64,000 nucleotides of DNA from positions 317,146,893-317,210,892 of the forward strand of contig JAUPFV010000002.1 in assembly GCA_036936605.1 (NCBI GenBank), in the 5' to 3' direction. Below the pieces are notes generated by a model. That model saw only the letters and a program-made list of their open reading frames with translations, did no database searches and was not told the DNA's origin. The DNA is from Limnanthes douglasii subsp. nivea (taxonomy: Eukaryota; Streptophyta; Magnoliopsida; Brassicales; Limnanthaceae). Shown here piece after piece: positions 23,456 through 34,086 of this stretch (positions within the stretch are counted from its first letter, which is position 1; each line of letters opens with the position of its first letter). Made by a program: the position numbers and the translations under genes.

Positions 23456-25679
23456 TTTATTAGTCGTATTTATATAATTAATATTGAGATAACCAAATAA
23501 CTAGAAGTCGTTTATATGGTAGGATATTATTTTATTTATTAATATAAAATAAAAACTTTTCACATAAATCATACTATAGTTAAAGGGATTTGCTAAAACA
23601 AGAAGAAATTACTTCATGAAGTCGTTGTTTTTGTTTTTTAATATTTATCAAATTGTTGCTAGGCCAAAAACACAAAAAATGAAAATAGATAACTTCACAA
23701 AATAATTTTAGCTTTTTTTAGCAATTCTCACAGTTAAATTAATACATATAGTATTTATATATAAATAACTGATCAAAATTTATAATACTCAATCAGTTCC
23801 TACCGATTCTTGGTTTCCTTCGGTTGTGAACTGAAAGTATACTTAAACTGAAATCGTTTTGATATTACATAGAGAAAAAATCGGATTGAATCTATTATTT
23901 TAGTTTGGTTTGGTCATTTGGTTATGGAATCATATAAATTCTCATATCTAATTTTGAATCATTTTTTATGTTGAATATTTTTAGATGGTTGGATTGGTTG
24001 GATGACATGTTAAAATTAAAATGTATAAATTGGTAGATTTAGTTTAAAGTAATATTGATGTAAAGTTTGAGGAACTTATGTTTTCGGTGAAAATAATCGA
24101 AAGTTAGAAACTTTCCATAGAATTCAAAAAGTTTATATCTGCTAAAAAAAATATTAGAAACATTTCGGATGAACAAAAAGATATTACTTTTGTTTATCTT
24201 GAATGAAAATGAAAATAAAATTATTTTTACAAAATCATAAAAGTTAGTTTGGTCCTATAATAAAATAGGATACTCATTGCAATATACATTTAATTCGATT
24301 AGAAAAACAACAAACCTAATAGTTAGTATATATATATATATATATTCAAAAGCGTAAAAAACAAAATGTTTTATTTTTGTTTCTCTAAAGAAAAAATTAT
24401 TGTTTTTTATTTGTTACAAAAAGATTTTAAAAACTTTCAGCCTATAGAGTTGGACATTTATCATATTGTATGTATCATAAGCCAAATCATACAAAAGTAG
24501 GTATAGTCAAAATTATTTTATTAATTTTTATTTTACATGAAACCAATGATATGTTTTTAATAAATAGAAGTGATTAATAACCTTAAAATTACAATAACAA
24601 TCATATTAATTATTTTGGATATATACATAAATAATTATTGGTTAAGTGTTTGTAATACAATGACTCTTTTTGTTTTCGAGCTCGCTGACTAATGTTTTAC
24701 TTGTTGACGTCTGAATGTTCTTTCGAGTTTACATTTATACAAAAGTATATTGTTCGGTTCACTAGTATTTTTATTGTGCTTGTAATTGTAGTTGGGGTTA
24801 AATAGTTTTTAAAATATAATATTTAAAGTAAGATTTCTCTTGTTTGATCGAATTGGTTTCAACAAATTTGTTATTATGGTTTTTCATCTTGATTTTCAAT
24901 TGGTCGTAGTACTTTAATTTTTGTTTTTGGATATGAAGCCTTCGTTTGCGATCGTAATCATAGACCAAACAACCAATCTTCAAGATTTCTTCTTCGATAA
25001 AATCTTATTCGTTATATTAGATACATGTAATGAAGTTCAAAGTTTTATACTTTAAGGTTATCCATGCATAACAATATATCCAAATTTATCGACATCAATT
25101 CATATTTTTTTTAATAAATTAACATAATGTAAATAGTTGCTTCTGACAAAAAATCATTCAAATCACAAAATATCTAATCATTGTATGGAAATTTAGATAT
25201 TTCCTTACATATCTCGAAGGATAATTTTATTTTTATATGTTGAATATCAAAAAATAATTAACATTTACCCAAAATAATTCAAAGTTATGTTGGCTCATCA
25301 TAATAAAGCATTTCAAGTTTGAATACATTATTTAAATTCTAATAAATAGATATAAACATAGTAAATTTACTCAAATATATTAGTAATTTTATTATATTAG
25401 TAATACAATATGACTCATTATTGGTTAGTTATTATGTTTTGGTAGCATTTGAACTTGTTAGTGTACGCATCAAAAATAATTTAATCATCAGGTTTAAGCG
25501 AAGATTTCCGCACATATTGTGTGACCTTTAGATAGATTATATAATTCTCCTTTGTTTTTGTTATGTTTGAGTTCAACTTGGATTCAGTTGTAGAATATAT
25601 GATCACATTCTAGTTTTTTTAGAAAATATTATAATACCTTTGCATCATCATTCGAATTTTTTTGTATTAGATGAATATT
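23456..25679. other. AT-rich intergenic DNA
   Basis: Nothing recognisable as a gene. The lower part (24700-25679) may be the C-terminal end of the MULE transposase remnant that follows, but I could not read motifs there. A short AT microsatellite lies near 24328-24346. Confidence 0.4.
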
Positions 25680-26110
25680 CGTGTTAATATGTCACTTGCA
25701 TTGCATATGAGTCGCGTTTAAAAATATTTTATTGATTTCTCTGAACATAGAAAACATATCTATCGGTTAGTAAATTTAAGATAACACACATCATTTATAT
25801 TTTATGAGCAACCTAAGAAGATTTGTCGCTCAATTGTAGTTATCTACACAATTTTATGTCCGTAAAAATGAAGGCGATGCAAAATATGATACTAATTGAT
25901 ACAATGCCAAAATTTAAAACATTGTCATCATATACCTCGCCATCTTATAAGTACTATCCATAATAAACATATTTGGAAAATTCTATAAAAGCTCGATAGA
26001 TATCGGGTGCATAAAAATATATATGTAGTGTATATCTCATTAACTTCAAGTAATATGTCATTTGATGTACTTTTTGCCTTCATCTTCTCTAATAAATAGT
26101 GCTTGTGTAA
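25680..26110 (-). pseudogene. FAR1/MULE-type transposase remnant
   Basis: Minus-strand reading around 25870-26030 gives HPISIELL, NFPNMFIMDSTYKMARY, and further down CVDNYN, in the spacing of the MULE transposase domain found in FAR1-related proteins and MULEs (HPDSIKLL, FP-VLIMDSTYKTNKY, EREDNFTWAL). The catalytic Asp of MDSTYK is present. Stops occur inside the block. Too short and damaged to say whether it was a domesticated FAR1-like gene or a transposon. Confidence 0.55.
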
Positions 26111-27103
26111 CTACCCGTAATTTTCTAACATGTGATGTGTTTGCCTAATATTATAAATGTAATAGAGGTTAGTACATATGATAGTCTTCAGTCCACATAA
26201 AATATCACGAGCGCATGAATCAGCAAAATATAATTGATTCACCGTTTTTTTTTAACTTTCTTGATACCGAGCATTCTTCCAAGAAGGTTGTTATGCCTCA
26301 GTGTTTCTTCTTCATTTTCTTCAATTTTATCAATACCAAGCATCCTTTTAAGAAGATCATGGATCTGTGATTATGATTTTTGTTTATAACTTGTCAAAAA
26401 TATAGTCATTCACTAATGATATATGCCCTAAATCTAAAAGAACAATAATATTGTGTTGTACTTGGTGATCATTTGTTTTTACGTTAGGTGTAAGAGGTTT
26501 TTTATATACTTTATATACCTTTTATAAGCGTAATCAAGTGTAGGAATATTCTCACGTATTTCGACATCATACAAACTTATAACTAAAACATAGCACAATT
26601 CTCTAACTAACATATGGTAAGGCTAGGTTTTATATAATGCGTATGTTGGTGAATAAATATATGTAACCTTCTAAAATACTACTCATAACTCAATATGTAA
26701 TCCTTAAATAATTATTAAACATCTATCAATAATTATCATAAAATGATAAATTAACTAATTATATCATTAATTCAATAACATCCAAGTTTTCACTTTAAAA
26801 GACATGTATTTTCAGTCACCAAAACGAGAATAGTTTTTTTAAACTTGAAAAAACACATATTCTTGTTAACTAAAAGAAAAGGTTGGTCTTAATATGAAAA
26901 ATAAAACATATGCTTTTATTACATTGAAGGAAAAAAATAACCAAAAAAAAGTCAATCATGTCAATACATTGTTCATAAATATTTTAAATATGTTGAGTAT
27001 AATTTATTTGTCGATCGTGGAATATCATTTGCATTCGAATTAAATTGTATATCTTTCAATGTTTATTTTTTCTAAATATACAGTCTATATTTTGTTTTAT
27101 ATT
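26111..27103. other. AT-rich intergenic DNA
   Basis: No coding sequence, RNA gene or repeat recognised up to the LTR start at 27104. Confidence 0.5.
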
Positions 27104-27524
27104 TGATGAGTCCGGATTTTGTCACCACACTTTATGGGAACCGGACACGGTCAGTTCGGACAATGTCCATTTCACCGGACAGGGGCAGTTCGGACAACTA
27201 TCATCCACTGAACTATACGAACAGGACTAAAGTATTTAAAACATAATCACTTTTTGACTAAGCTCCATATTTACTTACTTAGAACTAATGGGTCTTTAAA
27301 CTCGACCCGAATCCATCTAAACACGACCCGAAAGCCCATGTGGCCCACATATAAGGGTATAAATACCCAACCACCAACATTTAATGAGGGTAATGAAAAT
27401 TAAATACAACCAGGCACCTCAATTCTCCATCTACATTCTACCCAAGCATTAAATACTCTCGGAATTCCACAAAACTCTAAACAAAAATTAAAAACTTACC
27501 CTCAAACAGAAATAAACCACACCA
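27104..27524 (+). repeat. Tat LTR, plus orientation (421 bp)
   Basis: TGATGAGTCCGG start, CACACCA end, GGGTATAAATACCC promoter core near 27355. U3 contains CCGGACAC, TTCGGACA, CCGGACAG, TTCGGACA. About 97 percent identical by eye to the inverted LTR at 29196-29606; distinct subfamily from copy 2. Confidence 0.92.
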
Positions 27525-27527
27525 AAT

Positions 27528-27545
27528 TGGCGACCACAGTGGGAG
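27528..27545 (+). promoter_or_regulatory. primer binding site of copy 3
   Basis: TGGCGACCACAGTGGGAG, identical to copy 1, three bases after the LTR. Confidence 0.8.
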
Positions 27546-27596
27546 GACGACGGTGCCTAAATTTAGCATTCAAAACCATCAGAAAAACCAGTCTGA

Positions 27597-28349
27597 ATGA
27601 ATCCGGACGCCCCGGAAGTACCACCAGCTTTGCTTGAAGTGGTGGGAGAAAATGATAAATATACCATCGAGGAGCGTGATAGATTAAAAGGCGAGATAGA
27701 AGCCCTGAGGGTAGAGAGGGAAAAGATGGGCATAAAATAAACGTCAAAGGCATCAGTTGCTCATCATATTGACAACCCTAGAGAGCATGAGCCTTCGAAA
27801 ACCCATGTGAGTACCAAGAAGACTCATGCTAGCTCTAAAAAGTCTCACCGGTCTAAGCCAGCGGAGAGCTCTGATTCAGACTCAGAATCTTCCAGTAGCT
27901 CCTCGAGCGAGGATGGAATTGAAGAATCTTTGTCATCCAGCAGTGATGAGGGCCGATCTAAAAAGAAACAAAATTTGGTTAAGAAGTATTCAAGAAAAGG
28001 GAAGGGCAAGAAGAGTTCGGTTGAGGCTAACCCTACCGAAGCGGAGGAAACTGCTCCAACAAACCAAGAGGGGCCAGTTCCAAGTCAAATTGATGTTGCT
28101 CTTCTGGAATTAGTAGAGCATGAGAGTACTAGGGAAGAGGCAGGATCTCCAAAACCCCCAAGGGTTCCTAAGAGAGACATGAAACGGGGAGCAGAAAGCA
28201 AGGACGGAGAGGCCAAGAAGAAAAAGACCTCCATGGGTGATGAACTTTCTCTCCGGCCTCCGGAGCCTCTCCCTCCTGTTGACCCTACTGATCCAACAAG
28301 AGCAGAAGAGATCCCTGGTGACTTCCGAACTGATGAGGTTGGAGGATGA
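27597..28349 (+). pseudogene. chimeric gag N-terminus fused in frame to accessory-protein tail
   Basis: Gag starts at the ATG of 27597 (MNPDAPEVPPALLEVVGEND) and reads, past one TAA at 27738-27740, through the Ser-rich STKKTHASSKKSHRSKP segment to KKYSRK near 27995. There it changes, without losing frame, into the Lys-rich linker of the antisense accessory protein (GKGKKSSVEANP, then PPRVPKRDMKRG and KKKKTS) and stops at 28347-28349. The switch point has short homology (GAAAAGG versus GAAAGGC). If read from an internal start after the TAA it would give a small, very charged protein of about 180 residues. Whether it is translated is unknown. Confidence 0.75.
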
Positions 28350-29195
28350 GACATCAGTATTGACGGTATCAACATTACAGGGCTTGAGAGGCTTGGTGAC
28401 TATTTTGAAAACCTCCCCAGAGATGACTTTACTGGGCCCTACTTCCCTCCAAGCACTTCGAACACTGTTACCTTCAATGGTAAATATTTCACCATTTCCA
28501 GTGAAAGAGATGTTATAACTCACTCTATACTGAGTAATATTCAGCCAGTGTTGGTTCTGGAGAAGCAAGTGCGAGGTCAGTCAACTATCATTACTGCCTT
28601 TAATTTTGACAAGGAGAAACTATCCAACAACCTCCTCATTGCCACCCAAAATGCTGATGTTTTGATGAGAGAAAACAAAGAGTTAAAGAAGAGCCAAGAG
28701 GGTTGGACCACAAAGGTAGCTTCCTTAGAAGATACTATCAAAGACCTCCAGGAAAAGTAGTCCGGATTAGAGAAAGATCTCTCCTCTTCAAAAGAGGAGA
28801 TGAAGGCTAAGGACCAAGTCATTCATACTTTGACCAATGACAAGATCGCATTCGAGGACTCGGTGTCCAAGGCTGCAGCGGGAAAAAGCTGATCTGCTAA
28901 GGGAGCAAAAGGCAAAGATCCAAGCCAAGATCGATGCTTATACCAACAATGTGATAGACACTCAGGAGGAAATGTACGCCAAGGTGAAGTCGGACATGGT
29001 CTTGCTTTTTCATGAGAAGTTCCCGAAGAGGAATCTGGGAGATTTATGGACGTATGTAGAGTACGAAGACCTTCCCTTCCACACTATGGCTGATGGAGAC
29101 ATGCATGATTATTCTAGTGCTGACTCATCCGATGAGAAAGAGAACACCGGGGAGAGTCCAAATGAGGAGAAGGATAACCTCAAGAAGAAAACGAG
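28350..29195 (+). pseudogene. accessory-protein C-terminal coiled coil, first copy
   Basis: Continuation of the chimera after its stop. It encodes, with a TAG at about 28758 and a one-base insertion near 28880, the same predicted coiled coil as the gene at 30046-32956 (VLVLEKQVRGQ, ELKKSQEGW, then IQAKIDAYTNNVIDTQEEMYAKV and the acidic tail). The block 28003-29195 is a direct repeat of 31748-32923. It ends abruptly in LTR sequence at 29195. Confidence 0.8.
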
Positions 29196-29606
29196 TTATT
29201 TCTGTTTGAGGGTAACTTTGTAATTTTTGTTTAGAGTTTTGTGGAATTCTGAGAGTATTTAATGCTTGGGTAGAATGTAGAGGGAGAATTGAGCTGCCTG
29301 GTTGTATTTAATTTTCATTACCCTCATTAAATATTGGTGGTTGGGTATTTATACCCTTATATGTGGGCCACATGGGCTTTCGGTTCGTGTTTAAATGGAT
29401 TCGGGTCGAGTTTAAAGACCCATTAGTTTTAAGTAAGTAAATAGGCAGCTTAGTCAAAAAAGATTATGTTTTAAATACTTTAGTCCTGTTCGTATAGTTC
29501 AGTGGATGATAGTTGTCCGAACTGCCACTGTCCGGTGAAATGGACATTGTCCGAACTGACCCTGTCCGGTTCCCATAAAGTTTGGTGACAGAATTCGGAC
29601 TCATCA
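29196..29606 (-). repeat. Tat LTR, minus orientation (about 411 bp, 3' end truncated)
   Basis: Reverse complement of the 27104 LTR, from TGATGAGTCCG at 29606 to the AAATAA near its end; the last ten or so bases before the expected CCA are missing where it abuts the accessory-gene tail. Above 29606 the inverted sequence continues with a purine tract (ACAAAAGGAGCTAC), as expected upstream of a 3' LTR. Confidence 0.9.
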
Positions 29607-29774
29607 GTAGCTCCTTTTGTAGGGGGTGTTCAAAAAACCTTTGGCAAGACCTAAAAAAACAGCATGTTGCTGGCGACAGTTACATCTGGACAGGTCCTTC
29701 GAACTGTGTTATAGTTTCATCCGAACTGAAAAAGTTCTTGAGAACCAAATGGTTTCTTGCTAGAATTCGTGGGA

Positions 29775-29780
29775 CACGTG
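29775..29780 (+). promoter_or_regulatory. G-box upstream of accessory gene (copy 3)
   Basis: CACGTG inside GACACGTGTC, about 167 bp before the TATA box. The same motif at the same distance exists in copy 2 (43464-43469). Confidence 0.45.
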
Positions 29781-29946
29781 TCTCTCTCTGGTTCGTCACA
29801 TCAGCCGTTTTTTCACCTAGAATGGCGGTCCCACCTTCTCTAAAAAGTAACTCCCTCATTTAATGAAGATGACATCAGCGTTGTTTTTTAATCATTGCAA
29901 CCCTTTCGAATTCTCCTAGGTATTAAAGCATCTTTTGCATATTTAC

Positions 29947-29954
29947 TATAAATT
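29947..29954 (+). promoter_or_regulatory. TATA box of accessory gene (copy 3)
   Basis: TATAAATT within TTTACTATAAATTAG, 99 bp before the ATG at 30046. Copy 2 has the same core 103 bp before its ATG. Confidence 0.55.
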
Positions 29955-30045
29955 AGTTACTGTTTTACTATCTTCTTTATTCTTACTTTGCTAAATTTCA
30001 GAGCTTTCCCTCTAAAAACCAGACAATTCTTTTCGGTGTGAGTTT

Positions 30046-32956
30046 ATGTCCACAGCTAGGAACGCTTTAATCAAAGGCGGGTGGTTTAATCTATCAGAGT
30101 TGGAAAAGGCATAAAAAGTTGAACTAGAAAGGCACATTGCTACATGCCTTCCTACTTTTCCTGTAGACAAACCAGAAATTCCAAACACAGAGCCTGACCA
30201 GGGCTCTTCTTCAACCAGAAGCGTTAAACCGAGTAGATTGTTTCAAACCAACCTTTCACCTATCGTCTCAGGCTCGTCGGTTCAGGAATCAGAGCCCACT
30301 GTTGAACCAGGGAAAGCAGTTACCAGTTTCAAGAGGCCTTCCCCATTTATCGCCATGGGATCAGATGCAGATGTCTCTCCAAATAAGTTAGTTGATCGGA
30401 GAAGAGGTCATCTGGTAAAAAGGCAGGCTCAAAAAGGTACACCTTCCAAATCAGGGGCCAAGGACAGCAACAAAGGGTCAGAGGCACCCATGAAAATTCT
30501 TAAGGACAAGCTGTCCGGACCGGAGGTATCTGGCTCAAGTATCCGAAAAGAAACTATTGCATCTGAGCCCTTGCCGGAGGCCAGAGTTCAATGGACCAGT
30601 GAAACCCAACAATCCGGAGGGCATACTGAGCCAATTTCTAACTCCCCTCACCCAATAACAACTGAAAACCCCTCCCGGGTTATGGAAGAAGTGATGGAGG
30701 ATTCTGTCGAAGAAGCTCCCTTTGAGTCCGAAGTCTCCGGGCAGACAAGTGAGGTTGCTGCTGCCAAGAAGGATAAGGGAAAAGAAAAACTATGCCTAAG
30801 GCATCCAGATTTATCGGAGGTCGGGACCTTGTTTTAACAAGGTTAGTGTTAAGTATTTAATTGCTTTGCAAAAGATTTATTATGCCTTTATCCACACAGC
30901 CGAACTGGGTCGGATGCGAACAAAGTGGGGGATTCCGGAGAATGTAAAAATAAGGATCCCAATAGACCGTGAAACACTGATGGACTGCAAGCTTAGTGAA
31001 GTAGTTATCTTCACTAAACTTTTTAACTGGGGATTAAGATTTCCCTTAGATCCTGAGATAGTCAGATATTTTCACCTCATCAAGCTTTGCCCAAGTCAAC
31101 TGAGCCCTAATGCCTGGTAAACTCTTATGTCTTGTATCATGGCCTCCAGGCTCTCCGGAATTCCTCTTCCAATGGAGGAATTCGCAGTTGTGGCCAGCCT
31201 CTGCAGAAACCAACATATTCCCTTTTATCACTTCAACATGGGTGATAACTATAAAGCAGTGGATGACCTGCTTGAGTCGGAGAGAAATTAGAGTACTCAC
31301 TTTTTGTTTGTGAGTGGGGCTTGGGAGAATGGGAGGAAGATCAAAGCCGGAGTCAACCCGAGTCTTCTCACCAGCAGATGTCGAAGCGATGGTAAGAATC
31401 CTCCCTCACATTCTCATTTTTATTTTTATCAAACTTGTTTAACTGACTTGTCTTGTCCCTTTTTTTTTTTACAGTGCTGCCTAAAGACTTTAATGACCAC
31501 TTAAAGGCCGGGCAGACCACTTGCACCAAGATAAACACTTGGGCTGCTGAAAAGGGGGGAAATCGTTTCCACAATACCTTAACCGGAGGCAATCTTGCAA
31601 AGTCCCACCTCTGGAACACTACTGACCGGAGGGACTTATCCTGGGAAGAACTTACCACTTCACCCCCTCTAGAGGTAGTCCTTAAAATAACACACGCACC
31701 AGACGGGTCACTGTATTTTCCTGGTCGAGCCAAGGCCCCAAGTAAGATGAAAGGCAAGAAGAGTGCGGTTGAGGCTAACCCTATCGAAGCGGAGGAAACT
31801 GCTCCAACAAACTAAGAGGGGTCAGTTCCAAGTCAGATTGATGTTGCTCTTCTGGAAGTAGTAGAGCATGAGAGTACTAGGGAAGAGGCAGGATCTCCAA
31901 AACCCCCAAGGGTTCCTAAGAGAGACAGGAAACGGGGTGCAGAAAGCAAGGACAGGGAGGCCAAGAAGAAAAAGACCTCGAGGGGTGATGAACTTTCTCT
32001 CCGGCCTCCGGAGCCTCTCCCTCCTGTTGACCGTACTGATCGAACAAGAGCATAAGAGATCCCTGGTGACTTCCGAACTGATGAGGTTGGAGGAAGAGAC
32101 ATCAGTATTGACGGTGGCGACATTACAGGGCTTGAGGGGCTTGGTGACTATTTTGAAAACCTCCCGAGAGATTACTTTTATGGGCCCTACCTCCCTCCAA
32201 GCACTTCGAACAATGTTACCTTCAATGGTAAATATTTCACCATTTCAAGTGAAAGAGATGTTATAACTCACTCTATACTGAGTAATATTCAGCCAGTGTT
32301 GGTTCTGGAGAAACAAGTGCGAGGTCAGTCAGCTATCATTACTGCCCTTAATTCTGACAATGAGAAACTATCCAACGACCTCCTCATTGCCACCCAAAAC
32401 GTTGATGTTTTGAAGAGAGAAAACAAGGAGTTAAAGAAGAGCCAAGAGGGTTGGACCACAAAGGTAGCTTCCTAAGAAGATACTATCAAAGACCTCCGGG
32501 AAAAGCAGTTCGGATTAAAGAAAGATCTCTCCTCTTCAAAAGAGGATATGAAGGCCTCGGACCAAGTCATTCATACTTTGACCAATGACAAGATCACACT
32601 GGAGGACTCAGTGTCCAAGGCTGCAGAGGAAAAAGTTGATCTGCTAAGGGAGCAAGAGGCAAAGATCTAAGCCAAGATCGATGCTTATACCAACAATGTG
32701 ATAGATACTCAGGAGGAAATATACGACGAGGTGAAGCCTGACATGGTCTTGTTTATTCATGAGAAGTTCCCGAAGAGTAATCTGGGAGATTTATTGTCCC
32801 TTCCACACTATGGCTGATGGAGACATGCATGATTATTCTAGTGCTGACTCATCCGATGAGAAAGAGAACACCGGGGAGAGTCCAAATGAGGAGAAGGATA
32901 ACCTCAAGAAGAAGAAAACGAGTGAGGCTGAGCCATCTTCAAAGGCTCAGTCTTAG
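30046..32956 (+). pseudogene. Tat antisense accessory gene, copy 3 (PF04195-like domain plus coiled coil)
   Basis: Orthologue of the gene at 40247-43195, here on the plus strand and antisense to its own LTR. ATG at 30046 (MSTARNALIKGGWFNLSELEKA), then a Ser/Pro-rich low-complexity region, the PF04195-like domain (30890-31390: AFIHTAELGRMRTKWGIPENVK, NWGLRFPLDPEIVRYFHL, FVSGAWENG), an intron at 31392-31474, a Lys-rich linker and a coiled coil. Damage: TAG at about 30111 and others, a frameshift near 30830, TAG near 31120 and 31292, TAG at 31815 and a deletion near 32795 that removes part of the NLGDLW motif. Stop at 32954-32956. Confidence 0.85.
31392..31474 (+). other. spliceosomal intron in accessory gene, copy 3 (83 bp)
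   Basis: Donor GAT-G|GTAAGA, long T tract, acceptor TTTTACAG|TGCTGCC. Splicing joins RSD to VLPKDFND in frame (phase 1). The orthologous intron in copy 2 has the same phase. Confidence 0.75.
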
Positions 32957-33430
32957 AGTAATTATCTTTTACTTTTGTTTTAATTGAACCAAATTCCTTG
33001 GATGGCCAAGGCATTTTTTGTAACTATGTCCGGTCCTTGATCGGATAGACCTTTTTGTTTTGACAACTTAAAGCCCTTGGATGGCCAAGGCACTTCGGTT
33101 ATTATAATGGATGTCTTTATTTTGCACAGCTCTTGTATTCTTTCATGGTTTTGTTTTTTCAATTTTGGTGGCTAATGTTTATACAACCCTTAGTTATTTC
33201 ATAAATATTCTAAAGTGAGAGTGTTTAAATTCTCTTATGACAAATGTTTAAGTAGTCATCACTCCTTCAATTCAATCCGGCCGGTGTTTGTTTAAACAAA
33301 AATTTGACAAGAAACAAAGTAAGAACACTCTGAATTTTTATGAAGGCATCAAATTTTATAAAAGAGCCCGGACACCTCATTAAAACCTCCCCGCGCCACC
33401 AGGGTAGGAGCAAATCCAAATTTTCAAAAA
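32957..33430. other. Tat spacer between accessory gene and pol (copy 3)
   Basis: Contains two palindromes CCTTGGATGGCCAAGG at 32996-33011 and 33075-33090, and at 33365-33410 the conserved post-pol block (inverted: GGTGGCGCGGGGAGGTTTTA). The similarity to copy 2 ends near 33430, exactly where the 3' end of pol should start. Confidence 0.7.
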
Positions 33431-33606
33431 TATATAATAGTTTTGTTCAACGATTTATTTATTTAGTGTTTTATGATACTATTTTTTTAAAATATAATAA
33501 CACTGTTTTATAAGTTGATTAATATATTTTTTAGAATTGATAGGGTATTTGTAAATAAAAATTGGGATGATTTTTTCCCCAAATCATGTAAACATACGAT
33601 ACCTTA
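33431..33606. other. flanking DNA left of copy 2 with target site CCTTA
   Basis: AT-rich sequence between the broken end of copy 3 and the next LTR. The last five bases, CCTTA (33602-33606), are repeated after copy 2 at 44083-44087. Confidence 0.8.
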
Positions 33607-34014
33607 TGATGAGTCCGAAATCTGACTACTCTCCGGACAGGGACAGATCGGACCTAGCCCTCCGGACCGGACAGACCACTTCGAACACTTAGCTAAAGGG
33701 ACTGTTCGAACCATGACAAAAGTACTAAAAAACCTAAACACTTCTTGACTAAGCTACTTGCTCTCCTACTTAGAGCACATGGGTCTTTAAACATGACCCG
33801 GGTCCATTAAACATGACCCGAAAGCCCATAAGGGCCCAAAAGTAAGAGTATAAATACCCAACCACCTGCATTAAATGGGGGTAATGAAAATTAAATACAA
33901 CCAGGCTGCTTAATTCTCCCTCTAGACTCTACTCTAAATATTAAACACCCATATACTTCCACTAAACACAAACCAAATTACAACCCTACCCTCAGGCGAT
34001 AATTATCCTCGCCA
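33607..34014 (+). repeat. 5' LTR of copy 2 (408 bp)
   Basis: TGATGAGTCCGAA to CCTCGCCA. U3 carries CCGGACAG, ATCGGACC and CCGGACCGGACAG; one full ATGACCCGGGTCCATTAAAC unit at 33793-33812; promoter core at 33849. Confidence 0.96.
33849..33856 (+). promoter_or_regulatory. LTR TATA box
   Basis: TATAAATA in AAGAGTATAAATACCCAACC, 242 bp into the LTR; the same core is present in the LTRs of copies 1, 3 and 4. Confidence 0.7.
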
Positions 34015-34017
34015 AAT

Positions 34018-34035
34018 TGGCGACCATAGTGGGAG
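34018..34035 (+). promoter_or_regulatory. primer binding site of copy 2
   Basis: TGGCGACCATAGTGGGAG, one change from copies 1 and 3, three bases after the LTR. Confidence 0.8.
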
Positions 34036-34086
34036 AAGAAGGTGCCTGAATCAAGCATTCAAAACCAGCCAAAAAAGTCCGTCCGA

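Larger units (their letters stand above)
27104..33430. mobile_element. rearranged Tat element (copy 3) with two LTRs in inverted orientation
   Basis: Parts in plus order: plus-strand LTR and PBS, 5' gag, a C-terminal piece of the antisense accessory gene joined in frame to gag, a minus-strand LTR lacking its last bases, then the complete plus-strand accessory gene with its promoter and the spacer beyond it, stopping at the point where minus-strand pol should begin. Thus 29196-33430 is the 3' end of a minus-strand Tat element and 27104-29195 is a chimera of a plus-strand 5' end with a second copy of the accessory-gene tail. Pol is entirely absent. No outer TSD was identified. Confidence 0.85.

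Noticed and set aside
34042..34086. Gag start at 34042 (and 3613 in copy 1)
   Set aside because: The codon is GTG in both; no ATG is present there, while an in-frame ATG at 34087 (3568 in copy 1) is shared.
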